Source of the DNA: Pseudalgibacter ostreae
GTDB lineage: Bacteria > Bacteroidota > Bacteroidia > Flavobacteriales > Flavobacteriaceae
Direction: 5' to 3'
NCBI RefSeq assembly: GCF_042427585.1
Contig: NZ_JBHMFC010000008.1
Span: 62,001 to 126,000, forward strand
Length of the DNA stretch: 64,000 nt
A model generated the notes under the pieces. That model ran no database searches, was not told the DNA's origin, and worked only from the letters and a program-made list of their open reading frames with translations. Of this stretch, positions 45,144 to 55,112 are shown one piece after another (position 1 is the stretch's first letter; every line of letters starts with the position of its first letter). A program made the translations under genes and the position numbers.

Positions 45144-46049
45144 TTACTGTGAATTGCTTGAAACAGTATCATAATAAATGCTTTTAATTATGCCATCTGC
45201 CAATCCTATTTTGGGCACATAGATGTTTTTTGCACCGCTCCATTTCATCGACGATAAATAAATTCTCATAGCTGGAATGATAACGTCTGCCCTATCTTGA
45301 TTTAAATCCAATTCAGTAATACGCTCTTCATAAGAATAGGTTTGAAGCATATTAAAATAAGAAGTCATGTAAAAATAAGACAAAGGTTTGCCCATAGCTT
45401 TTCCAGAAACTTTAAATATTTTATTAATGTTTCCTCCAGAACCGATCACGTCTAGTTTATCATAGCCCCTAACATTGGTTTTTATCCAACTTTCCAAATC
45501 CTGCCAGGCTTCTTTTTGAACCATATCGTTAAGCAACCTCACTGTACCTATTTTAAAAGATTTTGAAGCCACCTGTTCTCCTTGATGAATCACTGTAAAC
45601 TCTGTACTGCCCCCTCCTACATCCACATATAAATATGTTTTATTGGGATCAATATATTTATGAAGGTCTGTTGCAGCAATAATAGCGGCCTCCTCTTCCC
45701 CTATAATAACATCAATGCTTATTCCAGAATTTTCTAAAACCATATCCACCACCTGTTTGCCATTTTCCGATTCCCGCATGGCAGATGTAGCACAAGCTTT
45801 ATATTTTACAACCTTATGGGATTTCATTAACAACTTAAAAGCCAGCATCGTATCTAAAATACGTTGTGTATTTTCTTCTGATATTTTATTTTCAATAAAA
45901 ACATCTGCACCTAACCGAATGGGCACTCGAACCAAAGAGTTTTTTTTAAATTGAACAGGTTTTCCTTTTTGCTCAATAATATTGGAAATTAATAATCTTA
46001 CAGCATTTGAACCAATATCTATGGCTGCATATTTTTTTATTGATAACAT
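45144..46049 (-). CDS. ppx: Ppx/GppA phosphatase (exopolyphosphatase type)
   Basis: A 301-residue protein of the ASKHA fold: AAIDIGSNAVRLLI at residue 8 is the phosphate-1 loop and YVDVGGGSTEFTV near residue 142 the phosphate-2 loop. It lacks the C-terminal HD part of long Ppx proteins, as is normal for flavobacterial members. It would remove terminal phosphate from polyphosphate or pppGpp; adjacency to ppk1 favours polyphosphate. It begins 3 bases after ppk1. Confidence 0.9.
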   Translation of the reverse strand: MLSIKKYAAIDIGSNAVRLLISNIIEQKGKPVQFKKNSLVRVPIRLGADVFIENKISEENTQRILDTMLAFKLLMKSHKVVKYKACATSAMRESENGKQVVDMVLENSGISIDVIIGEEEAAIIAATDLHKYIDPNKTYLYVDVGGGSTEFTVIHQGEQVASKSFKIGTVRLLNDMVQKEAWQDLESWIKTNVRGYDKLDVIGSGGNINKIFKVSGKAMGKPLSYFYMTSYFNMLQTYSYEERITELDLNQDRADVIIPAMRIYLSSMKWSGAKNIYVPKIGLADGIIKSIYYDTVSSNSQ

Positions 46050-46052
46050 ACT

Positions 46053-48116
46053 TTATTCTTGTAGTTTTTTTACGTAATAATTATAGGTTTCAACCTGAGA
46101 CCTTACTTTCTCATTATTATTGACACGATATGTGTTTAATTGCGATTCATCTAAGAGTCTCGCTTTTACGTTGTCGCTCCAACAAATGTTAAAGGTGTCG
46201 ATAATTTCATTTTTAATCGACTCGTCATAAATAGGGCAACTTACCTCTACTCTATTATTGATATTTCTCGTCATCCAATCTGCCGATGATATATATATAC
46301 TAGGATTATTATTATTCCCGAAAATATAAAGTCTGGTGTGCTCTAAAAATTTATCAACGATACTAATAACTTCTATATTTTCGCTCATTCCTTTTACTCC
46401 AGGAACCAAGCAGCAGATCCCCCTTACAATCATCTGTATTTTAACTCCTGCACGACTTGCTTGATAGAGCTTATCAACCATTTCGTAACTCGAAATACTA
46501 TTCATTTTTAACCTAATACTTCCTTCATTTCCATTTTTAACATGCTTTATTTCATTGTCAATAAGTTTAAATATAGCTTTTTTTGTGTAGTGAGGCGAGG
46601 TTATTAAATGTTTATATTTATAAATCCTATAATTGGTCTCGAAAAAATTGAAGACTTTAAGAAAATCTTTCAATAAACTTTGGTTTGACGTTAATAAGGT
46701 ATAATCTGTATATATTTTTGCTGTAGATTCATTAAAATTCCCCGTACTTACAAACCCATAGCGTTTAATCTTTTTATCTTCTTCACGTTCGATAACACAC
46801 AATTTACTGTGCACTTTTAAACCTTGTACCCCAAATATTAAATGCACGCCTTCGTCTTCCATTTGTTGGGCATAATTAATATTGGCCTGCTCATCAAAAC
46901 GTGCCTGCAACTCTATGGATACTGTAACCGATTTACCGTTAATAGCAGCGTTAATCAATGAACTTGCAATATCTGAAATCTCAGCAAGTCGATAAATGGT
47001 AATTTTAATGGTTTTGACCTGAGGGTCTAAAGCAGCTTCTCGTAAAAACCTAACTACATAAGAGAAGGTATGATATGGGGTATAGATTAAATAATCTTTT
47101 TTGGCAATTTCCTTAAATATATTACTTTCTAGACTTAGGCCTTTTACCTGTAGCGGCTCTATTTTCTTGTAAAGTAGGTCTCTTCTACCAGAACTAGGGA
47201 AATTCATATAATCGCGCCTATTGTGATACCGCCCACCCGGGATAATACTATCGGTAATATCAATCCCCATTTTTGACATTAAATACTCTAAAGTTTCATT
47301 ATGGATGGTATCGTCGTAAACAAATCGTACTGGAACTCCAAATTCGCGGTGCTTAACACTGTCTGAAATTTTATCGATAAAACTTTTGCTTAAATCACTT
47401 TCAAAATCCAATTCGCCATCGCGGGTTATTTTTATCATGTGCGCAGAAATGCTATCGAAATCAAAAATATTGAAAATATCATTTAAACAATAGCGCAATA
47501 AATCATCAATCATAATAATATAACTATTATTATTCTTTTTGGGCAACTCTACAAACCGATCTATGGTTTTAGGTATTTCAATTAAAGCAAATTGGCGCTC
47601 CTTATTTTTCATAACCATTCTAACCGCCAAATAAGCTGCTGTGTCTTTTAGATTGGGCAATTTTACTTGATCACTTAAAATGATGGTTACGAGTGCAGGA
47701 CTAACCGTTTTTAAATAATATTTCTTTATGAAACTTTTTTGGGGCCCTTCAATTTGGGTCTCATCAATAATAAAAATATTTTCTTTTCTTAAACTAGCTT
47801 TAATAGCACTTAAAATTTTCAAACTATCGCTCTGTTGCTGAATTACAATTTGTGTAATCATTTCCAAAAGTTTGGCGGCTTTTATGCCACCTAATTCGTT
47901 TTTCCCAGCTTTACCCGCCTCGACAATACGTTTTATGGTCGCATATCTCACTTTAAAAAACTCATCCAAGTTATTTGAAAAAATACCCAAAAACCGTAAT
48001 CGTTCAATCAAAGGCACCGTTACATCTTCTGCTTCTTGCAAAACCCGAGCATTAAATTGCAACCAGCTAAGTTCTCTATTTATATAACTGTTATCGTTTT
48101 TTTCAACTTTAATCAT
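46053..48116 (-). CDS. ppk1: polyphosphate kinase 1
   Basis: A 687-residue PPK1 that makes polyphosphate from ATP. The N-terminal YINRELSWLQFNARVLQEA is the family start. LKVHSKLCVIER holds one active-site His and FLEHTRLYIFGN the other, in the two phospholipase-D-like halves. Full length. It heads an operon with ppx, and a -7 element TATATTTG lies 22 bases upstream. Confidence 0.96.
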   Translation of the reverse strand: MIKVEKNDNSYINRELSWLQFNARVLQEAEDVTVPLIERLRFLGIFSNNLDEFFKVRYATIKRIVEAGKAGKNELGGIKAAKLLEMITQIVIQQQSDSLKILSAIKASLRKENIFIIDETQIEGPQKSFIKKYYLKTVSPALVTIILSDQVKLPNLKDTAAYLAVRMVMKNKERQFALIEIPKTIDRFVELPKKNNNSYIIMIDDLLRYCLNDIFNIFDFDSISAHMIKITRDGELDFESDLSKSFIDKISDSVKHREFGVPVRFVYDDTIHNETLEYLMSKMGIDITDSIIPGGRYHNRRDYMNFPSSGRRDLLYKKIEPLQVKGLSLESNIFKEIAKKDYLIYTPYHTFSYVVRFLREAALDPQVKTIKITIYRLAEISDIASSLINAAINGKSVTVSIELQARFDEQANINYAQQMEDEGVHLIFGVQGLKVHSKLCVIEREEDKKIKRYGFVSTGNFNESTAKIYTDYTLLTSNQSLLKDFLKVFNFFETNYRIYKYKHLITSPHYTKKAIFKLIDNEIKHVKNGNEGSIRLKMNSISSYEMVDKLYQASRAGVKIQMIVRGICCLVPGVKGMSENIEVISIVDKFLEHTRLYIFGNNNNPSIYISSADWMTRNINNRVEVSCPIYDESIKNEIIDTFNICWSDNVKARLLDESQLNTYRVNNNEKVRSQVETYNYYVKKLQE

Positions 48117-48137
48117 GCTTTTATTCTAGTTTTTCAA

Positions 48138-48145
48138 CAAATATA
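48138..48145 (-). promoter_or_regulatory. candidate -7 element for ppk1-ppx
   Basis: The minus strand reads TATATTTG about 22 bases before the ATG at 48116. No TTG -33 is seen. Confidence 0.35.
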
Positions 48146-48347
48146 TTCTATTTATGCTTAAAAGAAAACCTAGATTAACTTTCATATTATGAATAAAAGA
48201 GTAAGCACAATGGCTTAAAAATTAACGAAAATATAATCTTTGGGTAAAGAAATATATTTTATTTACTATTCATGCACGAGAAAAACCAACACCTTAGCAC
48301 TACAACATACTGATTAATACCGAATTTTAAAACACGCTTTTACCTTA

Positions 48348-48836
48348 TTAGGATTTCAAATCTCTTGGAAAAACAGACAGCAGCATTTTTCCTGGTTTTA
48401 AATCGTTCCATTTGGCGATATCAAATTCTAAAATAATGGTACCAGAAGTGGGCACATTCTCTACTGGTTTGTCTCCAAAAGTGTTTACAAAATCTGTTAT
48501 AGCGTGGTTATGCCCAAAAACCATAAGCGTGTTTACAGAATTATTACAGCTTTTTATAACCTCTAAAAAATTATATCCAGCAAAATCATACAAGTCATGA
48601 TTTAGTAGCATAGCATCCTCATTAAAATTGAGGTTCTTTAAAAAGATATGGGCTGTGGCACGTGTTCTCTTAGCATCGCTACAAAGAATTAAATCGGGTG
48701 GCGAAAGTTTTAATTTAAGGTCTTCTGAAACTAATTTAGCATCACTTTCTCCTCTTGGAGCCAGAGGTCTTTCGTGGTCTATAACATCATAGTCCCAAGA
48801 AGATTTAGCATGTCTAACAATAATTAATGTTTTCAT
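48348..48836 (-). CDS. sixA: SixA-type phosphohistidine phosphatase
   Basis: A 162-residue histidine phosphatase. The catalytic motif LIIVRHAKSSWDYD has the nucleophile His at residue 9, and GHNHAITDF near residue 118 carries the second conserved His. SixA removes phosphate from histidine of phosphotransfer proteins; it lies upstream of ppk1-ppx, a common grouping. Three TCGATTAA repeats lie just before its start. Confidence 0.88.
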   Translation of the reverse strand: MKTLIIVRHAKSSWDYDVIDHERPLAPRGESDAKLVSEDLKLKLSPPDLILCSDAKRTRATAHIFLKNLNFNEDAMLLNHDLYDFAGYNFLEVIKSCNNSVNTLMVFGHNHAITDFVNTFGDKPVENVPTSGTIILEFDIAKWNDLKPGKMLLSVFPRDLKS

Positions 48837-49272
48837 AGGTTTCGATTAAGTGCAAGTATTTATCGATTAAAACTCTTTTTTATCGATTAAAAGCATTGTA
48901 TTTCTTTTAATCTAGAAATAAATGATAAAAATATAAAATTAAAACAACGATGCTAACAAATATCACGAATATAAAAATCCGTTTATCGGACTAAATTATC
49001 GTTAAAGGGAACAAGGGATCTTTTAGTCGAATTTATAAGTGATTTACCTTCTTTATTTGATATAACAACAACATATATGTTCTTTTGTATGGCCTACTAA
49101 AACATAAAGAAATGACCCAAAATCGAATTACACGTATTGCGCCTAGTCGTTTATCACTCTCTCACATAAATTCCCTCAAAAAAAAATTATTGATTTATCC
49201 TTAATATCATTTATGATGATTTAAAGGCCATATACACCTATTTTAATATTTTGAACTAATACGTATTAAACC
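48837..49272. other. intergenic region with direct repeats
   Basis: A 436-bp divergent region between sixA and the secreted-protein gene. It holds the TCGATTAA repeats (48842-48892). The rest is AT-rich; a 30-codon frame at 49113-49205 is present but unsupported. Confidence 0.55.
48842..48892. repeat. three TCGATTAA direct repeats at 20-21-bp spacing
   Basis: TCGATTAA occurs at 48842, 48863 and 48883. The last two are part of an identical 14-mer, TTTATCGATTAAAA. Spacing of two helical turns puts them on one face of the DNA, upstream of sixA. They are a candidate operator. Confidence 0.5.
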
Positions 49273-49788
49273 ATGAAAATAAAAGTCCGACAAAACGTCT
49301 TCATTCTTTTTTTAGTTTGTTTTTCTCTAGTGTCCTTACACAACAGTCATGCCCAGCAAAATAAAATCTATGAACTGAAAGACCAAAAAGCGCTTAAAAA
49401 CCCAAACAACATTGGTGCTGAGGATCATACCATTCCGCATGATTTTTTATTTAGTTTGAAACCTACAATTTATTTAAAAAATAACGCTATCCTAAACGTT
49501 ACCGGATTAAACAAACCCGTAGGCCTTACTTCTTATGATGGGAGTTCTTTATCAATTTTGAAAACTGAAAACCCCTTATTCAACAGTGTCAAAGTCCTTA
49601 AAATACAGCTCAATGAACCATCCGATTTAGGTAAGGTTTTAGATTTCTCGTCAATTCGAGAATTTAGCAGCCTTCAGTATATATATGTTATGTGTTATTT
49701 TAAATGTACAGAACACCAAATACGTGCATTTATCCAAAATGCAAACCCAGAAATCATTGTTTATTTCGAAAACGTCAATCCATCATAA
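49273..49788 (+). CDS. small secreted protein beside the adhesin cassette
   Basis: A 171-residue protein with a signal peptide (about residues 1-28, ending in HNSHAQ). The C-terminal half (VKVLKIQLNEPSDLGKVLDF and SLQYIYVMCYF) reads like leucine-rich-repeat strands. No known motif or sorting domain. It lies 38 bases upstream of the large adhesin, probably in the same transcript, so it may serve the T9SS cassette. Function unknown. Confidence 0.65.
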   Translation: MKIKVRQNVFILFLVCFSLVSLHNSHAQQNKIYELKDQKALKNPNNIGAEDHTIPHDFLFSLKPTIYLKNNAILNVTGLNKPVGLTSYDGSSLSILKTENPLFNSVKVLKIQLNEPSDLGKVLDFSSIREFSSLQYIYVMCYFKCTEHQIRAFIQNANPEIIVYFENVNPS

Positions 49789-49826
49789 TTAAAACTACAA
49801 TTAGTCCAAATTAAACTAATTAAGAC

Positions 49827-52800
49827 ATGAGCAAACTATACGCTATCAAATTAAAAGCTTTTATTAATCCCATACCTATGGCTTTAGTATTTATGGTATT
49901 ATTAAGTCTTAAAAGCTTCTCCCAAATTAGAGTTCCCTTTAATTCCAGAACTTCACACTTTACCCCTAGTAAAACTACTTATAATGTTAAAGGTGATTTC
50001 ACCATGTTAGGCAACACCAATTTAACATTAATTAATTATGAAGACGATGCGCATAACGGTTATAAAGACATGCGCTATGTGGATATTGATAACGATCCCA
50101 ATACATTAAACTCATCGAGAGCTGAACTAAAATTGTCTGATGAAAATGGTGCCGATCCAAATTGCTCAAACATTATCTATGCGGGGCTTTACTGGACGGG
50201 AAGATCTGAAAGAGACGAAGTGTTTGGTGTTATGACAAGCCAAACCGGCCATAACGAGATATATGATGGCACCTCTTATACCATGACTGTAAGTAGAGAA
50301 GGAAGTGCAAACAATTATTACCCGCGTTACACCTTTACCGCTTCAGGGTCTGGAACACCTGTTATTTTTGAAAGTTTAAACAGCAATAATTACCAAGTAA
50401 GGTATTCCACCAATGGGGGGACGACTTGGGCCATTGCCAATAATCAAACTGTTCTATCCAAAACACCTAATAATGATAGTGTTATAATTTCATTCGACCC
50501 CATAACGTTTGGATCAGGAAACAATAAACTAAGTATTAGAGCTTTACAACGCGATGAGGATTTTAATGAAAATGAGTACAATAACAGAATTCATGCATTC
50601 GCCGTACAAGGAAAAGAATTTAATAAGCGTAAAATATCTTTAAAAGGGCCCATGGCATCTTCTTATACCGAATTTACGGCAGATGCTAACGATATTTACT
50701 ATCCTTCTGGAACTGATAATGATATTTTTTCTGGATATACCGAGGTTACTGATTATGTTAAAACAAATGGTATAGGCGATTATTATGTAGCCGATATCGC
50801 TTTACGTGAAGGTAACGGTAGCAATATTGGTTATTTTGGAGGCTGGGGCATGGTGGTGGTTTATGAAAACTCTAAAATGAACTGGCGCGATATCACTATT
50901 TTCGATGGCCATGGTTTTGTTGATAATAATGGCGTAAGGGACTTTGAGTTACCTGTTTCTGGTTTTAATACTGCACAAAACGGCAATGTAAATGTAAAGT
51001 TGGGCATTATGGCCGGCGAAGGAGATAACTATTATGGTGGCGACTATTTTAATATTCGAAATGCCGCAAACACCCAATGGGTACCGCTATCGCATTCTGG
51101 TAACACGGCCAACAACTTCTTTAATTCTTCAATAATTACCGGGAACAATACCCGGTTTCCAAACTTAATAAACAACACAGGCTTGGATATAAACATGTTT
51201 GAAATAGACAATACCAACAATGCCATTATAGGCAATAACCAAACGTCTACAACATTTCAGTATGGTACTTCTACAGACACATATGCTATTTTCAACATTG
51301 TTTTCTCTGCAGATGCATATGTACCAGAAACAGAAGGCATTTTAACAACCACAGCTATTAATGGCCATACGCCTCTTAGCCATGCAACAATATTGCCAGG
51401 AGAAGAAGTCGATTATGTATTAGAAATTAAAAATAAGGGAACAGAAGCAACAGAAAACACAGTACTTACCATTCCTGTTCCTTATACTTCAAAGTATAAA
51501 GAATTAAGTATTGCTTACCACACTTATGGCCCTTTTTCAACCCCCAATGCCCCCTATTATAATCCCAATTTGGGAGCTACAGGTTCTATAGTATGGAATC
51601 TGGGTACCTTACCTGTTTCTGCTTCTCCCAGCGATGTGTTAGCAGATATTAGCTTTAGCCTTAGCGCTACCAAAGATTGCTCTATTTTAGTAAACGCTAA
51701 TTGTGATTCTAGAATTGCTGTTGGCGGTACTATTACAGGGGAAGGAGCCATTTCTAAGGTTGCTTTTAACCAACAACTCATTCAGGGCTATGAAACTATG
51801 GGAACCTGCATAGGAGAACCTATACCAACTCCAAACATCGTAACCATTGATGCAGAAGATTATGTAAATGCAAATTGTGGCGATTTTACAGCTATAAGAG
51901 ACTTTTTCTTTTGTAACATAGGCACCACAGCTATTGAAACCTCTAAAGTTAAGGACGCATTCCCTCCAGGATCAAAATTTTATAATGAATACCCATTAAC
52001 AGGAACATCAGTTCAATACAATGCTTCAAACCCATTTCCTCCAACTGTTGGTACTTCAACATATTATGCCATACACCCTGGGTCTTCATCCTGTTATTAT
52101 GAATTTACAATTGAAGTAACCTCTATAACTTCTGTACCAACAGTACAGGACATAAGCTATTGCCTAAACGAAACTGCCCTTCCATTAAGCGCTGTTCCTA
52201 GTGATGCGCCAACAACACCATCGGCTTATACCATCTATTATTATGCAGATAATAACCCCTTAACAAGTGCACAAAGTACAATCGTACCTGCCACAACCAC
52301 TGCTGGAGAAACCATTTACTATGCGGCCGAAGGGTATTCTAACTCATGCATCAGCCCTAATAGAGTCCCTATAAAAGTAACGGTACGTAAAGCTATTGAA
52401 ATCACCATAGAAACTATTAAAAATGTATCCTGTAACGCTGGCAGCGATGGCGCTATTGCTATTTCTGTAACAGAAGGCTCGGGAAACTATACTTATGAAT
52501 GGGACCGTAATGACACTGCAATCCCAGATTCGAATCGTGAAGATTTAGAAAATTTGATGATAGGAACATATACGCTAACCGTTACCGATAACGATACTGA
52601 ATGTTCTGTTTCAAAAACTTTTGAAGTTGTAACAGCGATAGACGTCATAAACCCCACCATCACCTGTCCGGCAGATATCACATTAAATGTAGATGAAGAC
52701 GCTTGCGAAGCTACTAATGTAACACTAGAAACACCAATTACAGCAGATAACTGTGGTGTAGCTACCGTAGAGCACGATGCCCCAAGCAACTTTCCTATGG

Positions 52801-54158
52801 GAAATACTATTGTAATCTGGACGGTAACCGACCATGCTGGCAACATCCAAACTTGTGAGCAAACGGTAACGGTAATCGATACGATTAAACCCACTATAAT
52901 TTGTCCTTCTAACCTTTCTGTAAATGTAGATGCAGAAGCTTGCGATGCGACCAACGTAACATTAGAACTACCAACCACAGCAGATAACTGTGGTGTGGCT
53001 ACTGTAGAAAATGATGCGCCAAGTAGCTTTCCCATTGGCAATACTATTGTAACCTGGACGGTAACCGACCATGCTGGCAACATCCAAACTTGTGAGCAAA
53101 CGGTAACGGTACTAGATCATACTCCTCCTGTATTTGTAGAGTCGCTTCCTGTTGATGCTACTTATGAGTGTGACCGTGTTCCTGACGCGAAAACACTAAC
53201 AGCAACAGATGCGTGTGGAACAGCTGAAGTTACTTTTAATGAAGAACGTATAGAAGGCGCTTGTACTTCCAATTACTTATTAAAACGCACATGGGTAGCC
53301 ACAGATTTAAGTGGACTAACAACCTCTTATACACAAACAATAACCGTTCAAGATACTCAGGCGCCACAAACCACAACAGCCTTCGATAAAACCATTGCTG
53401 TAATTTGTGATAATATACCCGCCATACCCAACTTAGAGTTTACCGATAACTGTTCTACGGAAGTAACGGTTTTATTTGAAGAAACAAATGCCTTTGATGA
53501 AAACAACCCTTCCGATTACGAAATTGTAAGAACCTGGACTGTTGCTGATGCCTGCAACAACGAAGCCGTTTTCACCCAAACCGTTTCAGTAACTTTAAAT
53601 GAGCTGGTAACCACTACAAGCGACAGAGCTTGTTCTGATGATGGCACTATCGATCTAAACGATTATTTAACCAATACAGATACTTCAGGAACTTGGACGC
53701 TTATGGAAGGTGATGCGCTACTTGATCAACATATATTCGACCCAGAAAATGTGGTCTTAGGGGATTATAAATTCCATTATACTGTGGCTAATAATGGCTG
53801 TTTAAGCACTACCTTTTTAACCTTGGAAATCCATGATGAGTGTATTGTTTTACCTTGCGGAAAAGAAGATGTTGTTATTTCTAAAGTAGTCACTCCTAAC
53901 GGAGATACGTTTAATGATTATTTTACTATTGAAGGTATTGAAACATGCGGTTTTGTTGTGGAATTACAAATATTCAATCGCTGGGGCGCTAAAATTTATG
54001 AAAATTTTAATTATAAAAATGACTGGAATGGCTATGCCCATAAATCCTCTGTGGGTAATTCCGATAAAGTTCCTAATGGAACGTATTATTATATCATCAA
54101 TTTAAAGGATAGTGGATTAAAACCTTTTGCTAAAGCTTTTTACATAGGAACCAAATAA
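49827..54158 (+). CDS. 1443-residue T9SS type B adhesin with HYR repeats
   Basis: A giant surface protein. After a short signal-anchor-like segment (about residues 18-33) comes a large region (about 40-500) typical of flavobacterial gliding-associated proteins, then a DUF11-like module (about 505-640), a Cys-rich stretch, and two near-identical 79-residue HYR modules (about 939-1096; each begins with a D..(K/N)PTI.CP pattern and holds DNCGVATVE). The last 95 or so residues form a CHU_C/type B sorting domain (VTPNGDTFNDYF, then GTYYYIINLKDSG). It is exported by the T9SS and should act in adhesion or gliding. It is followed by its PorP/SprF partner. Confidence 0.9.
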   Translation: MSKLYAIKLKAFINPIPMALVFMVLLSLKSFSQIRVPFNSRTSHFTPSKTTYNVKGDFTMLGNTNLTLINYEDDAHNGYKDMRYVDIDNDPNTLNSSRAELKLSDENGADPNCSNIIYAGLYWTGRSERDEVFGVMTSQTGHNEIYDGTSYTMTVSREGSANNYYPRYTFTASGSGTPVIFESLNSNNYQVRYSTNGGTTWAIANNQTVLSKTPNNDSVIISFDPITFGSGNNKLSIRALQRDEDFNENEYNNRIHAFAVQGKEFNKRKISLKGPMASSYTEFTADANDIYYPSGTDNDIFSGYTEVTDYVKTNGIGDYYVADIALREGNGSNIGYFGGWGMVVVYENSKMNWRDITIFDGHGFVDNNGVRDFELPVSGFNTAQNGNVNVKLGIMAGEGDNYYGGDYFNIRNAANTQWVPLSHSGNTANNFFNSSIITGNNTRFPNLINNTGLDINMFEIDNTNNAIIGNNQTSTTFQYGTSTDTYAIFNIVFSADAYVPETEGILTTTAINGHTPLSHATILPGEEVDYVLEIKNKGTEATENTVLTIPVPYTSKYKELSIAYHTYGPFSTPNAPYYNPNLGATGSIVWNLGTLPVSASPSDVLADISFSLSATKDCSILVNANCDSRIAVGGTITGEGAISKVAFNQQLIQGYETMGTCIGEPIPTPNIVTIDAEDYVNANCGDFTAIRDFFFCNIGTTAIETSKVKDAFPPGSKFYNEYPLTGTSVQYNASNPFPPTVGTSTYYAIHPGSSSCYYEFTIEVTSITSVPTVQDISYCLNETALPLSAVPSDAPTTPSAYTIYYYADNNPLTSAQSTIVPATTTAGETIYYAAEGYSNSCISPNRVPIKVTVRKAIEITIETIKNVSCNAGSDGAIAISVTEGSGNYTYEWDRNDTAIPDSNREDLENLMIGTYTLTVTDNDTECSVSKTFEVVTAIDVINPTITCPADITLNVDEDACEATNVTLETPITADNCGVATVEHDAPSNFPMGNTIVIWTVTDHAGNIQTCEQTVTVIDTIKPTIICPSNLSVNVDAEACDATNVTLELPTTADNCGVATVENDAPSSFPIGNTIVTWTVTDHAGNIQTCEQTVTVLDHTPPVFVESLPVDATYECDRVPDAKTLTATDACGTAEVTFNEERIEGACTSNYLLKRTWVATDLSGLTTSYTQTITVQDTQAPQTTTAFDKTIAVICDNIPAIPNLEFTDNCSTEVTVLFEETNAFDENNPSDYEIVRTWTVADACNNEAVFTQTVSVTLNELVTTTSDRACSDDGTIDLNDYLTNTDTSGTWTLMEGDALLDQHIFDPENVVLGDYKFHYTVANNGCLSTTFLTLEIHDECIVLPCGKEDVVISKVVTPNGDTFNDYFTIEGIETCGFVVELQIFNRWGAKIYENFNYKNDWNGYAHKSSVGNSDKVPNGTYYYIINLKDSGLKPFAKAFYIGTK
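52641..53114 (+). repeat. 237-bp tandem repeat encoding two HYR modules
   Basis: Units 52641-52877 and 52878-53114 share a 237-bp (79-codon) period. A stretch of more than 50 bases around 52821 and 53058 is identical, which points to recent duplication or gene conversion. Confidence 0.85.
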
Positions 54159-54171
54159 ACCTTAACCTATT

Positions 54172-55107
54172 ATGAAATTATTAAAATTTAACATAGCGCT
54201 TTTTATATTGTTAAGTGGTGGAATAACTTTTGCCCAACAACTTCCACAGTTTACACAGTATATGTACAACACCATTTCTATAAATCCCGCTTATGCAGGA
54301 AGTAGAGAAACATTAAGTATTGTTGGCTTACATCGAAGCCAATGGGTAGGCATTGAAGGCGCGCCAACAACGCAAACACTTTCCATTCACACGCCTTTAC
54401 GAAATGAAAGGATTGGTGTGGGATTGTCGTTTATTAATGATGAACTGGGCTACGAAAATTTCTCGTACCTATATGGCGATTTCTCATATACCCTACCCGT
54501 TGGAACAAAAACAAAACTAGCATTAGGCTTAAAGGGCGGTTTTACACATTATAATATAGACCAAGACTTACTGAATGACCCAAAGGTTTTTGCTGATCCT
54601 TTTTTTAATGAAGTTTCCAACCGATGGAGCCCCAATATAGGCGCTGGAGCATTCCTTCATACAGACCGGTGGTACTTAGGGCTATCTGCACCACGAATTT
54701 TAAATACAGATTATAACAAAGGAAAACAAGGAGCTTTAGACTATATCGCGTTAGAGCGTGTAAGCTATTATTTTACAGGGGGCTATGTTTTCGATTTAAG
54801 CAACACGACCAAATTTAAACCGGCCATGCTTATGAAAGCTACAAATGGCGCTCCTTTATCTTTTGATATTACTGCAAATTTTTTATTTAACGATGTGTTT
54901 TGGCTTGGTGGATCCTATAGGATTAATGAGTCTGCCGCTGCCTTGGGCGGAATCATGGATTTTCAAATTTCTAAACAACTACGCATTGGATATGCTTATG
55001 AATATCCGCTATCTGAATTAAGAAACTACACTGGCGGCACACATGAAATCCTGCTTATGTTCGAAATATTTGAAAGCAAACGTATCAAATCACCTAGATT
55101 TTTCTAA
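54172..55107 (+). CDS. PorP/SprF family T9SS outer-membrane protein
   Basis: A 311-residue protein of normal family length. Signal peptide (about residues 1-21, ITFAQQ), then QFTQYMYNTISINPAYAGSR, the PorP/SprF hallmark, and barrel strands to a C-terminal region ending in RFF. SprF is needed for secretion of the SprB adhesin; by analogy this protein should serve the 1443-residue cargo 13 bases upstream. No repeat tail, unlike the member at the left end. Confidence 0.92.
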   Translation: MKLLKFNIALFILLSGGITFAQQLPQFTQYMYNTISINPAYAGSRETLSIVGLHRSQWVGIEGAPTTQTLSIHTPLRNERIGVGLSFINDELGYENFSYLYGDFSYTLPVGTKTKLALGLKGGFTHYNIDQDLLNDPKVFADPFFNEVSNRWSPNIGAGAFLHTDRWYLGLSAPRILNTDYNKGKQGALDYIALERVSYYFTGGYVFDLSNTTKFKPAMLMKATNGAPLSFDITANFLFNDVFWLGGSYRINESAAALGGIMDFQISKQLRIGYAYEYPLSELRNYTGGTHEILLMFEIFESKRIKSPRFF

Positions 55108-55112
55108 AATAA

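Noticed and set aside
49113..49205. 30-residue frame upstream of the secreted-protein gene
   Set aside because: No coupling, signal peptide or promoter; ends in a poly-Lys and Leu stretch typical of random AT-rich DNA.
52493..53083. 196-codon open frame on the minus strand inside the adhesin gene
   Set aside because: It is antisense to the HYR repeats, and the repeat itself creates the long stop-free stretch. No signal, motif or own promoter.
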